From assembly GCA_900315565.1 (NCBI GenBank), contig OMZS01000001.1, forward strand, positions 124,001 to 188,000: DNA of 64,000 bases. The letters are read 5' to 3'. The translations under genes and the position numbers were made by a program. The stretch is from an uncultured Prevotellaceae bacterium (lineage in GTDB: Bacteria; Bacteroidota; Bacteroidia; Bacteroidales; Bacteroidaceae). The notes under the pieces are model-generated. The model ran no database searches. It saw only the letters and a program-made list of their open reading frames with translations, and was not told where the DNA came from. This document shows positions 1 through 7,899 of this stretch, piece by piece (position 1 is the stretch's first letter; each line of letters opens with the position of its first letter).

Positions 1-196
1 GCATGGTGGTAGAAATAAGATAGAAATCATCGCCCACGCGGATGATGTCGGGGTCGGGCACATCTGCCCAAATCATAGGATTGGACGTAGAAGCTTCTGC
101 CACCTTTGGAGCAGAGTTTTCGGGCTTCTGTGCATGAATGGGCAACCCACACAGGAAGGCTGCCACTAGGATGAGGAGAAAAAGATGATTTTTCAT
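1..196 (-). CDS. GH43 family glycosidase, N-terminal part (runs off the window)
   Basis: The first 65 codons are visible. A signal peptide ending in IHAQ is followed by a short linker and the stretch [17 protein letters not shown] and [10 protein letters not shown]. This is the start of the five-bladed propeller of GH43; the Asp of the VPDPDI motif is the expected general base. GH43 members act as beta-xylosidases, arabinofuranosidases or arabinanases, and the subfamily cannot be told from this fragment. Its ATG overlaps the stop codon of the GH95 gene as ATGA (194-196 with 193-195), so the two are translationally coupled and this is at least the seventh gene of the minus-strand operon. A secreted or periplasmic location is inferred from the signal peptide. 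Confidence 0.85.
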   Translation of the reverse strand, partial: MKNHLFLLILVAAFLCGLPIHAQKPENSAPKVAEASTSNPMIWADVPDPDIIRVGDDFYLISTTM

Positions 197-2673
197 AAGG
201 TGGTTATTTGATATGATTTTCCAGGTTGAGTGTCGATGTCATATTCATAGACTTTGAACTTTGAACTTTGAACTCCTTGAACTTCTTGAACTCCTTGCTT
301 ACTGCGTGGCGCTTTGATGACAGCGGGCTGCAGCAGCTGATTAGGGCAAGTACCTTTGGCAGGACGCAAGCCTTTGCCTTTCAAGGGAACATAAGAACGC
401 AGGCGCAGAACGCCGCCTAGCCGCGAGGTGACTTTCGCCTCGACTAGCTGTCCCCCACTCCACTTCATGCCGACTTCGAAACCGCCGCGGGCACACAATC
501 CCCGCACTGCGCCTTCGCTCCACTCGTCGGGCAGGGCGGGCAGCAGGTGGACTGCACCGTCGTGGCTCTGCAAGAGCATCTCGCAGACACCAGCGGCCAT
601 GCCGAAATTGCCATCAATCTGGAACGGAGGATGGGCATCGAACAGATTGGGATAGGTGCGCCCGTCGGGATATTCGCGCATCTTACGGTCGTCGGGCAAC
701 AGATGGAGCATATTCTTGATAATCTGAAATGCATGGTTGCCATCGAGCAGCCGTGCCCAGAAGTTGATTTTCCAACCGAGGCTCCAGCCCGTGGCCATGT
801 CGCCACGCTGACGGAGCGTAGTGGCTGCGGCCTGAAACAGTTCGGGATGACTGTAGGGTGAAATCTGATTGGAGGGATAGAGTCCGTAAAGATGCGACAC
901 GTGACGGTGCTCGTCTTTGGGGTCGTCGCCGTCGATGAGCCACTCTTGCAATTGTCCGTAGCGACCTATCTGCATGGGAGGCAGCTTGTCGAGCGCAGCA
1001 CTATAAGCGGAAAGCTGGGCATTGTCGGTTCCCAACACCCGGCCGGCGGCAATCACATTGCTAAGCACGTCGAAGGCAATCTGGTTGTCCATAGTCGAGC
1101 CGGCGGTGACAGTAGTGGTTTTTCCCAACGGACCATGCTCGGGCGACACCGTGGGCACTGTGACCAACCAGCCAGCGGCCTGTTTCACCTCGCCCGTAGC
1201 GGGATAGGGCTGCATATAGTCTAAAAGGAAATCGGCCGCGCCACGCATCACGGGATAGTATTTTTTCAGAAACTCTTTGTCGCCCGTGTAAAGATAATGC
1301 TGCCACAGATGCGTAGTGAGCCAGGCTCCGCCCGTGGGGAACATGCCCCAGGTGGTACCATCCACCGGCCCGGCTATGCGCCACAGGTCGGTGTTGTGAT
1401 GAGCCACCCAGCCACGGCATCCGTACATCTGCCGGGCAGTCACGGCACCTGTCTCGCTCAGGTCGCGAATCATGCTGAACAAAGGTTGTTGCGTTTCGGC
1501 CAGGTTGCCCACCAGAGCAGGCCAGTAGTTCATCTCAGCATTGATGTTGATGGTGTATTTCGAGTCCCACGGCGCTTCCATCTTGTCGTTCCAGACGCCC
1601 TGCAGGTTGGCTGGCTGTCCGCCGGGCTGCGACGAGCTGATGAGCAGGTAGCGCCCGTATTGCATCATGAGCGACACCATGTCCATGTCCTTGCCACCAG
1701 CGAAAGCAGCCAATCGCTTGTCGGTTTGCAGACCAGAGTTTTCTGACTTGGCAAGTGTCAGCGAAACGCGGTTGTACTGCTGCTGATACTCCCTGATGTG
1801 GCTGTTGAGCAACTGTTTGTAACTCTTTCCGCTCAGTGAGGCCAGCGTCTGGTTGTTCTTTTGCGTGGGGTTGCCGCTGATGTCGTGATAGTTGATATAG
1901 TTGGTGGCAGCAACAATGTAGAGTGTGGCCGTGGTGGCATTTTTCACCGTGATGGTTCCGTCAGCATCCTGGGTCACCCCGTCGGTCTGCACCTTCACAC
2001 GCGCCTCAGCGGTCAACTTGCCGGGTATGCCCTCCTGCTCAACATTAGATACGGTGCACGTAAGCTGATGGTTGTTCACAGAGCGCTGGGGCTTCAGCCT
2101 ACTCTCGTATGCAATGCCGAAACTGAGCGCGCCTTTCTTGCTGGCCTTCATGTTCACCACTATCACATTGTCGGCCTGCGAGGCAAACACCGTACGCTCA
2201 TACTTCACGCCACCCACCTCATAGCTAGTGGTGCAGAGCGCATTGGCAAGATTCAGTTCGCGGCGGTAGTTTACGGGCTCGGCCGTCGACGGGTAGTCGA
2301 ACGCCAGCTTGACGCTGCCCAACGGCAAGAAGCGCATGCCATGGGGACCTTTGATGAAATACTGGTCAATCAGCGCATGAGCTTCTTGCTCCTTTCCGTC
2401 GAAAATCAACTGGCGAACCTCATTCAGGTGAGCCTTCGACTCTGTGCTGTTGTTGTTGTGGGGCGAGCCGCTCCAGAAGGTCTCCTCGTTAAGCTGTATC
2501 TCTTCCGTGCCGGTGCCGCCGTAAATCATGGCGCCCAAATGGCTGTTACCAACAGGTAAAGCCTCCAGCCAATGTGTGGCGGGCTGACTGTACCATAGCG
2601 AATGTTGTTGCGCCCATGCTGCGGTGGTCACCAGACACACAAGGGCTGCTGTCAGAAATAGTTTCTTCTTCAT
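193..2673 (-). CDS. GH95 alpha-L-fucosidase / alpha-L-galactosidase
   Basis: An 826-aa protein with a signal peptide cut near AAWAQQ, then the GH95 hallmark N-terminus ([23 protein letters not shown]). The inverting catalytic set of GH95 is visible: paired Asn in [10 protein letters not shown], the acid Glu in VSPEHGP, and the Asp in [11 protein letters not shown]95 enzymes release alpha-1,2-L-fucose or, in complex cereal-xylan systems of gut Bacteroides, alpha-L-galactose. With GH43, GH31, GH97 and a nearby L-galactose-type oxidative cassette, L-galactose release from arabinoxylan is my preferred reading, but fucose from xyloglucan is possible. Near the C-terminus the peptide [11 protein letters not shown] plus SSKFKV is encoded by repeat DNA (245-296). 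It is the sixth gene of the operon and overlaps the next gene by ATGA. Confidence 0.9.
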   Translation of the reverse strand: MKKKLFLTAALVCLVTTAAWAQQHSLWYSQPATHWLEALPVGNSHLGAMIYGGTGTEEIQLNEETFWSGSPHNNNSTESKAHLNEVRQLIFDGKEQEAHALIDQYFIKGPHGMRFLPLGSVKLAFDYPSTAEPVNYRRELNLANALCTTSYEVGGVKYERTVFASQADNVIVVNMKASKKGALSFGIAYESRLKPQRSVNNHQLTCTVSNVEQEGIPGKLTAEARVKVQTDGVTQDADGTITVKNATTATLYIVAATNYINYHDISGNPTQKNNQTLASLSGKSYKQLLNSHIREYQQQYNRVSLTLAKSENSGLQTDKRLAAFAGGKDMDMVSLMMQYGRYLLISSSQPGGQPANLQGVWNDKMEAPWDSKYTININAEMNYWPALVGNLAETQQPLFSMIRDLSETGAVTARQMYGCRGWVAHHNTDLWRIAGPVDGTTWGMFPTGGAWLTTHLWQHYLYTGDKEFLKKYYPVMRGAADFLLDYMQPYPATGEVKQAAGWLVTVPTVSPEHGPLGKTTTVTAGSTMDNQIAFDVLSNVIAAGRVLGTDNAQLSAYSAALDKLPPMQIGRYGQLQEWLIDGDDPKDEHRHVSHLYGLYPSNQISPYSHPELFQAAATTLRQRGDMATGWSLGWKINFWARLLDGNHAFQIIKNMLHLLPDDRKMREYPDGRTYPNLFDAHPPFQIDGNFGMAAGVCEMLLQSHDGAVHLLPALPDEWSEGAVRGLCARGGFEVGMKWSGGQLVEAKVTSRLGGVLRLRSYVPLKGKGLRPAKGTCPNQLLQPAVIKAPRSKQGVQEVQGVQSSKFKVYEYDIDTQPGKSYQITTL
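245..296 (-). repeat. Simple repeat (GAACTTT and AACTCCTTG units) inside the GH95 gene
   Basis: Three tandem GAACTTT heptamers run into AACTCCTTG-type nonamers. Read on the minus strand in frame, this makes part of the C-terminal segment [10 protein letters not shown] and SSKFKV. The same nonamer block occurs in the neighbouring GH31 gene (3130-3155) and in intergenic DNA near 24560-24720, and the heptamers recur at 23437-23475. Confidence 0.85.
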
Positions 2674-2838
2674 GTTAGGTGTTGGGTGTTAGGTGTTGGG
2701 TATTGGGTGTTAGGAAAGAAATAAATAAATTTTTTTATCCAAGAATTATATTTTAATTTCATGGCGAAATTATTCTAATTATTCTAATTTCTTTCCTAAA
2801 TTTCCCAAATTCTTCATTTTTCATTTCTCATTTATCAT
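2674..2838. repeat. Intergenic simple-repeat spacer (GH31 to GH95)
   Basis: No gene. Upstream of the GH95 start codon lie about five near-copies of GGTGTTGGGT / GGTGTTAGG, then an AT-rich stretch with ATTCTAATT and TTTCCTAAATTTCCC units, then CATTT-type repeats (TTTTCATTTCTCATTTATC) that run directly into the stop codon of the GH31 gene. No promoter with TAnnTTTG or terminator hairpin is evident, consistent with read-through within one operon. Confidence 0.8.
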
Positions 2839-5394
2839 TTAGCGAAGCGTCTGTCGCTGCCCGATTCTGATTTCTTTTCCTTTATATTTGACTGTTTTGG
2901 TGGAGCCATTTGGCCAAACCACTTTCACAATGCGACTCTCAGGCATTTGCTCGTAACGTCCCTTCCGCTTGCCAATGGTCAGTGTGCGGCGCGCGTCGTC
3001 CCACTGCATCCGTATTTGCGAGTATTCACCCCGCTCATAGTTGCGACTACAGCCGTCGTCCTCGTAAAGCGTAAAAACGGCATCAGCACCAGGATATACA
3101 CACACTTGCAGCGAATCGACTTTGCTGCCTCCTTGAACTTCTTGAACTCCTTGTTTACATACAATCGAACCTCCACGGGCAAAAAGAGGAATCGTGCGCT
3201 CGTCAACCGCTGTCTCAACATACTGTCCGCCACCATAGTGTCGGTTTTCATGGCGACAGTCGTACCAACCACCGGCATTCTGGGGCAGATAGCTTTTCCA
3301 CGTCTTGGCATCGGGCTCGGTAATCGGACTAACCAACAGCGACGGGCCAAACATATATTCATATTTCTGCTTGAGAGCCTCCTCGTCGGCCTGAAAATCA
3401 AAAATGAGAGGACGCATCAGGGTGCTGCCCTCAAAACTCACGGCTGCCGCCACGCTATAGATGTAGGGAATGAGCCTATAGCGCTCGTACAGGCAGTCGG
3501 AAATGACCGATTGTGCCTTGGCACCATAGTTCCAAGGTTCGGTGTTGCTCATGTAGCCATGCACGCGCATCAGGGGCAGATAAACACTGGTCTCTATCCA
3601 TCGCAGCATGCGCTGAATGTAATCAGCATTATTGTACTGGTCGGCTGGACGGAAGAAGCCTCCTGCATCGTAGGTCCACCAGGGAATGCCCGCAGCTTGC
3701 AGTCCCAGTCCGGCTGTCAGCTGGCGACGCAGCGTCTCCCAGTCGTTGCCAACGTCGCCACTCCACAATGCCGAGCCATAACGCTGAATACCGGGAAAAC
3801 CGCAACGCGTGAGGATCATAGGACGTGCCGACAGCTGGCTCTGCAAACCTTCAAACACCGTCTTGTTCACCAGCAGCGGATAAACATTGCGCACTTGCTC
3901 GCCCTGCCATTGGCCGTTGTTTACTTTGCGGCCCACCAAGTCGTCGTTCTCAGGCTCTGTGGCATCTTGCCACCAGGCATCAATGCCTAAAGGCACCAGC
4001 CGCTGGCTGAAATTTCTCCAATAGGCAGCAGCAGCCTCGGGACGGAAAAAGTCTATCCAGTCGGTTTCAGGAATATAGTAGCCGTCGCTGAGCATTTGCT
4101 TGCCCACTTGCGAGTTTTTGTCTATCTTCGACCAAACGCTCACCATCAGCCGCATGCCCATGTGGTGCAGACTGTCGGTAAGCAGACGCGGGTTGGGATA
4201 AAACTCCTCGTCAAACTGCATGGCATTCCAACCATGTTTCCCCCAGTACTGCCAATCCTGTACCAGCACACTGACGGGCATCTGCTCACGAACAAAGCGA
4301 TTGGCTGTCTGAAGAATCTCTTCTTGAGAGTGGAACCGCTCGCGGCAATGAATATATCCCAAGGCCCACTGGGGCATGAGGGGCGACTGTCCTGTCAGCT
4401 GCCTGTAAGAGGCAATGATTTCATCGGGCGAACCTACAAAAACCGTGTAATCAACTGCATCGGCCACCGGTGAACGGAAAACGGTTTCATCTTTCACACG
4501 CCCATAAAAAACCACGGGCTGGTCGCCATCCGACAACTCGGCAGCAAGCTGGTGCTGTCCGGCCTCAAGATGCACAATGGCAGAGGCCGTTGGCGGGAGC
4601 CACAGGTTTTTCATGTCAATGACCTCTGTGCCGTCGATGGTCAGATGATGGCGGCGCGCCATTTTCTGCCCCACATCGAGCAGCAGGGCATAGTCGCCAC
4701 TTTCGGCCACTTGCAGTGTGGCACAGAACGTGTGGTGCCTGCGCACCTCCTGTCGTCCGCCCTCGGTAGAGGTTACATTCACCACTTCCTGTTCACCGTC
4801 TTGTGCTTGTTCGACCAGCCGGACACTGCTGGCAAGCGGGTTGAACTCCGTCATGCCGTAATTGTTCCAAAGCAACCCGTACCCGCGGCTCGAGAGCATC
4901 ATGGGAACAGATATTTGCGTGTTCACCTGAGTCAGCCGCCGCGACAGACCGCGAACGTTGCTGCATCCGTCCTGAAACTGTCCCAATCCGAAAAGGCTCT
5001 CATCCACAGGCGACTCCACCACCAATGTGGCCACACCATTTTCAAGCTGGTGAGAGGTAGCAACAAACACCGTTTCGCCCGCTTTGTTCTTCACACTGAT
5101 TCGTTGGTTTTCGGTGTCGGTCACCACGCTGATTTCGTCGGTGCTCACCTCCTGGCTGTCACGGTGCTCATAGAGCCAGTCGGGCAACGACGGGAGGGTG
5201 GCAGTCCCCTCGTTTTGAGCATATTGAATTCTGACGGCGTTCCGGGCCACCGTCCGCACTGTGAGCTTTCCTTTACCAAAAGGAATGGTAGAGGCATGAA
5301 CACAAAGGCTGCAAAGCAGCAACAAAGTCACTGTGAGAACTGACAATTGAGTATTGACAATTGAGAATTGATGGTTGACAGAGGTCTTATTCAT
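2839..5394 (-). CDS. GH31 alpha-xylosidase-like enzyme with inserted PA14 domain
   Basis: About 851 aa from the ATG at 5394; an in-frame ATG at 5415 adds seven residues that lie in repeat DNA, so I prefer the shorter start. The N-region of the signal peptide is itself repeat-derived (NHQFSIVNTQLS), followed by a normal hydrophobic core ending CVHAS. A GH31 N-terminal beta-domain contains a PA14-like insertion (about residues 215-305), as in xyloglucan-type alpha-xylosidases. The nucleophile Asp (about 477) is in WWQDATEPE and the acid/base Asp (about 547) in WSGDVGNDW. A repeat-derived peptide, [10 protein letters not shown], sits in a C-terminal beta-domain loop, where the neighbouring GH31 paralogue has a different loop. 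The expected role is periplasmic release of alpha-xylose from oligosaccharides; exact linkage is unknown. Confidence 0.9.
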   Translation of the reverse strand: MNKTSVNHQFSIVNTQLSVLTVTLLLLCSLCVHASTIPFGKGKLTVRTVARNAVRIQYAQNEGTATLPSLPDWLYEHRDSQEVSTDEISVVTDTENQRISVKNKAGETVFVATSHQLENGVATLVVESPVDESLFGLGQFQDGCSNVRGLSRRLTQVNTQISVPMMLSSRGYGLLWNNYGMTEFNPLASSVRLVEQAQDGEQEVVNVTSTEGGRQEVRRHHTFCATLQVAESGDYALLLDVGQKMARRHHLTIDGTEVIDMKNLWLPPTASAIVHLEAGQHQLAAELSDGDQPVVFYGRVKDETVFRSPVADAVDYTVFVGSPDEIIASYRQLTGQSPLMPQWALGYIHCRERFHSQEEILQTANRFVREQMPVSVLVQDWQYWGKHGWNAMQFDEEFYPNPRLLTDSLHHMGMRLMVSVWSKIDKNSQVGKQMLSDGYYIPETDWIDFFRPEAAAAYWRNFSQRLVPLGIDAWWQDATEPENDDLVGRKVNNGQWQGEQVRNVYPLLVNKTVFEGLQSQLSARPMILTRCGFPGIQRYGSALWSGDVGNDWETLRRQLTAGLGLQAAGIPWWTYDAGGFFRPADQYNNADYIQRMLRWIETSVYLPLMRVHGYMSNTEPWNYGAKAQSVISDCLYERYRLIPYIYSVAAAVSFEGSTLMRPLIFDFQADEEALKQKYEYMFGPSLLVSPITEPDAKTWKSYLPQNAGGWYDCRHENRHYGGGQYVETAVDERTIPLFARGGSIVCKQGVQEVQGGSKVDSLQVCVYPGADAVFTLYEDDGCSRNYERGEYSQIRMQWDDARRTLTIGKRKGRYEQMPESRIVKVVWPNGSTKTVKYKGKEIRIGQRQTLR
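3130..3155 (-). repeat. AACTCCTTG repeat block inside the GH31 gene
   Basis: A block of CTCCTTGAAC/TTCTTGAACTCCTTG type, identical over about 25 bases to the block in GH95 (near 274-298) and read in the same frame in both, giving QGVQEVQG. Paralogue comparison places it in a loop between the GGSIV and VYPGAD motifs of the C-terminal beta-sandwich, so it is likely tolerated rather than functional. Confidence 0.85.
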
Positions 5395-5439
5395 TATGTA
5401 TGATACGTTATACATTAAACATTAAGCATTATTCATTAT
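5330..5439. repeat. AATTGACAATTGA and CATTA-type repeats around the GH31 start
   Basis: TTGACAATTGAG/TATTGACAATTGAGAATTGA units (5340-5372) encode residues near the N-terminus of the downstream GH31 protein. They are followed upstream by TATACATTAAACATTAAGC and ATTATTCATTATTC units that fill the gap to the next GH31 stop codon. There is no gene and no recognisable promoter. Confidence 0.8.
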
Positions 5440-7854
5440 TCAAAATGCTATTTCTTGTTTCTTTCCGTTATATTCAATGGTGCGGCTTTGGCCGTCGGGC
5501 AACACAACAGTGAACTTGCGCTGACCTATCATGCCTGGATAGGATCCTTGACGGTCTTCAATCGTAAGAGTACGACGCGCGTCGTTCCATCGCATCAATA
5601 TCTGCGAGTGTTGGCCGCGCTCATAGTTGTAGTTGTCGCCTTCGTCTTCATAGAGTGTGAACGAGCCGTCGGCTCCGGGATAGACACGCAGTTCGAGACT
5701 GCCCCAGTCTTTCTGTCCCACATATTGCATTTCGGGTGCCAGCGGAAGAATACTGCCAGCACGCACAAACATGGGCACACGGTCGATAGAGGTTTGTAAC
5801 GAAACATTTTGCCCGCCACGGTAGCGCTGACCATTCCAGAAATCATACCAGTCGGCTCCTTTGGGCAAATATTTGCTTACACTACGTTTTTCTGTCCATT
5901 GCACTATTTCTGGTGAAGCATTGGCCTTGACAGACTCTTTTTTGTCCCAGCCCGTCATCGCGTCTTCTTTGATGATTTGTTCCTGAGTATATTGTGCAGT
6001 CAAAATAGGAGCAGCCAAGATGCTCTGCCCAAACAAAAACTCGTCGGTCATGTTCCACACTTGTTTGTCGGCAGCAAAATCGCTGAACAGCGGACGCAAA
6101 TAGCTGCCGTTGTTGCTCGTTACCTGCCAGGCAGTGCTATACAGATAGGGAATCAGACGGTAGCGCAGACGGATGGTGCGCTCGATGGCATCGTAAATGG
6201 GTTCGCCTTTCTTACCAAATTGCCATATTTCACGCGGTGCATCAGCACCATGACTCCTAAACACCGGACAGAACAACCCGTACTGCATCCATCGGACGTA
6301 AAGCTCCTGGAACTGCGGATTCTGTGGTGCCGAACCTGGGCCTTTGGTGTTGTAAGAGCCACAGAAGAAACCACCGATGTCGGTATTGAAGTTGGGATTG
6401 CCTGTCAGCGAAAAACTCAGTCCGGCGGGTACTTGTTTACGCAGCATGTCCCACGACGAAGCCACATCGCCGCTCCACATGTTTGAACCGTAATGCTGCT
6501 GTCCGGCAAATGCCGAACGTGTCATGATAAATACGCGCTTCTCATCACTGGGCGTTGCGTGTGGCATGTTGCGCTGACTCTCATAAACGCCTTTTACCGT
6601 CATCAACGGAAAAGCGTTGCGCAGCGAGCGCCATGTGCCACCACCCGAGCCGGCAGCATGCTCGTAATCCGATTCGCGAGGATCAAAAAAATCCGGGTCG
6701 GTGGAGTCCATCCACCAGGCGTCAATATCGTAGTCATAAAGCGTTTTCAGGTTGTCCCAATATATTTTTCGTGCCTCTGCACTAAAGGCATCATAGACAC
6801 GCACACCCGACGGATAGTCCTTGCGTGGAGGCCAAAAGGTGAGTCCACTCTGCGGCCATGTATCGAAGTCGAATAGCAGATTTTTCTCGGCCAGCTGCCG
6901 ATAGGCCTTGGTCATAGGGCCAAAGCTCGCCCAAATGGAAATCATCAGGTGGGTGTTTTTCTCGTGCGCCTTCTGCACCATCTGCTTGCCGTCGGCGAAG
7001 TCCTCAGCCAAGAAGTCCATGGCATTCCAGAGGTAGTTGCTGCCCCAGTACTGCCAGTCCTGGATGATGCCGTCGAGCGGTACCTGCAACTCACGATATT
7101 TATCCACCACACCTAGCAACTCCTTACTGCTCTTATAACGCTCTTTCGACTGCCAGAATCCGTAGGTCCAAAGGGGAAACATGGGCACATCGCCCGTCAA
7201 GTGGCGCATCTGGGCTATCACTCCGTCGGCAGAGCCACCATACATAAAAAAATAGTCGATGCACTCACCCACTTCCGATGTAAACGACATTCCTTGTTTC
7301 AAGTCATCGTCAAAATGAGTAGGCGAATAATTGTCCCAAAACACGCCCCATCCCTTGATGCTCTGTACAACACTTTGAAAGTCTTCCAAGTTCGACTGTT
7401 CCATTCTGACGTGGGTGTTACGGCGGTTTATCTGCCCGTTTTGCAGCGTACCAAGACCATAAACAGACTCGTCTTTGTCGAGCAAAAACCGCTGAGTTAC
7501 TGTATATTTACCTGCATCTGCTCCTGTAGCACGCTGTTCAAAACGATGGGCTTTCTCGCGCAACAGCACCTTTCCTTTCGGGGTCAGGAAAGTAAGGCAA
7601 CCGGTGCGTTCGTCAAGCCGAACCGTCAGTTCACTGCTTGAAACAGCATTGCCCTTCTTTTGGGTAAAAACTTGCTGGGGCTTGGCTATCACCACCAGAC
7701 TTGTCTGCCGACTCAACTGTGCAGCAGATGACTCTGGCAATTTCACTACGTGAACAATGCCTGGGGTAAAAAACTCAACGGTCACTTTGTCTGCAGCATG
7801 CAGACCAACAGCGATGGTGAGCAAAAGGACTGATGTTAAAATTTTAATTTTCAT
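5440..7854 (-). CDS. GH31 alpha-xylosidase / alpha-glucosidase family enzyme
   Basis: 804 aa with a clean signal peptide (MKIKILTSVLLLTIAVG to LHAADK). N-terminal galactose-mutarotase-like beta-domain, then the GH31 (beta/alpha)8 barrel: nucleophile Asp about 383 in WWMDSTDPD, acid/base Asp about 463 in WSGDVASSW, IGGFF motif, then the C-terminal VYPGADGSFTLYEDEG beta-domain. Unlike its neighbour it has no PA14 insert and no repeat-derived peptide. The sequence around DSTDPDFFDPRESDYE resembles alpha-xylosidase-type GH31 members of Bacteroidetes, but substrate is not certain. Fourth gene of the side-chain operon; two GH31 enzymes side by side suggest different aglycones or linkages. Confidence 0.9.
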   Translation of the reverse strand: MKIKILTSVLLLTIAVGLHAADKVTVEFFTPGIVHVVKLPESSAAQLSRQTSLVVIAKPQQVFTQKKGNAVSSSELTVRLDERTGCLTFLTPKGKVLLREKAHRFEQRATGADAGKYTVTQRFLLDKDESVYGLGTLQNGQINRRNTHVRMEQSNLEDFQSVVQSIKGWGVFWDNYSPTHFDDDLKQGMSFTSEVGECIDYFFMYGGSADGVIAQMRHLTGDVPMFPLWTYGFWQSKERYKSSKELLGVVDKYRELQVPLDGIIQDWQYWGSNYLWNAMDFLAEDFADGKQMVQKAHEKNTHLMISIWASFGPMTKAYRQLAEKNLLFDFDTWPQSGLTFWPPRKDYPSGVRVYDAFSAEARKIYWDNLKTLYDYDIDAWWMDSTDPDFFDPRESDYEHAAGSGGGTWRSLRNAFPLMTVKGVYESQRNMPHATPSDEKRVFIMTRSAFAGQQHYGSNMWSGDVASSWDMLRKQVPAGLSFSLTGNPNFNTDIGGFFCGSYNTKGPGSAPQNPQFQELYVRWMQYGLFCPVFRSHGADAPREIWQFGKKGEPIYDAIERTIRLRYRLIPYLYSTAWQVTSNNGSYLRPLFSDFAADKQVWNMTDEFLFGQSILAAPILTAQYTQEQIIKEDAMTGWDKKESVKANASPEIVQWTEKRSVSKYLPKGADWYDFWNGQRYRGGQNVSLQTSIDRVPMFVRAGSILPLAPEMQYVGQKDWGSLELRVYPGADGSFTLYEDEGDNYNYERGQHSQILMRWNDARRTLTIEDRQGSYPGMIGQRKFTVVLPDGQSRTIEYNGKKQEIAF

Positions 7855-7899
7855 GGGAATAGGAGAAATGGGTAATTGTTTATAGTTTACGGTTTACAG

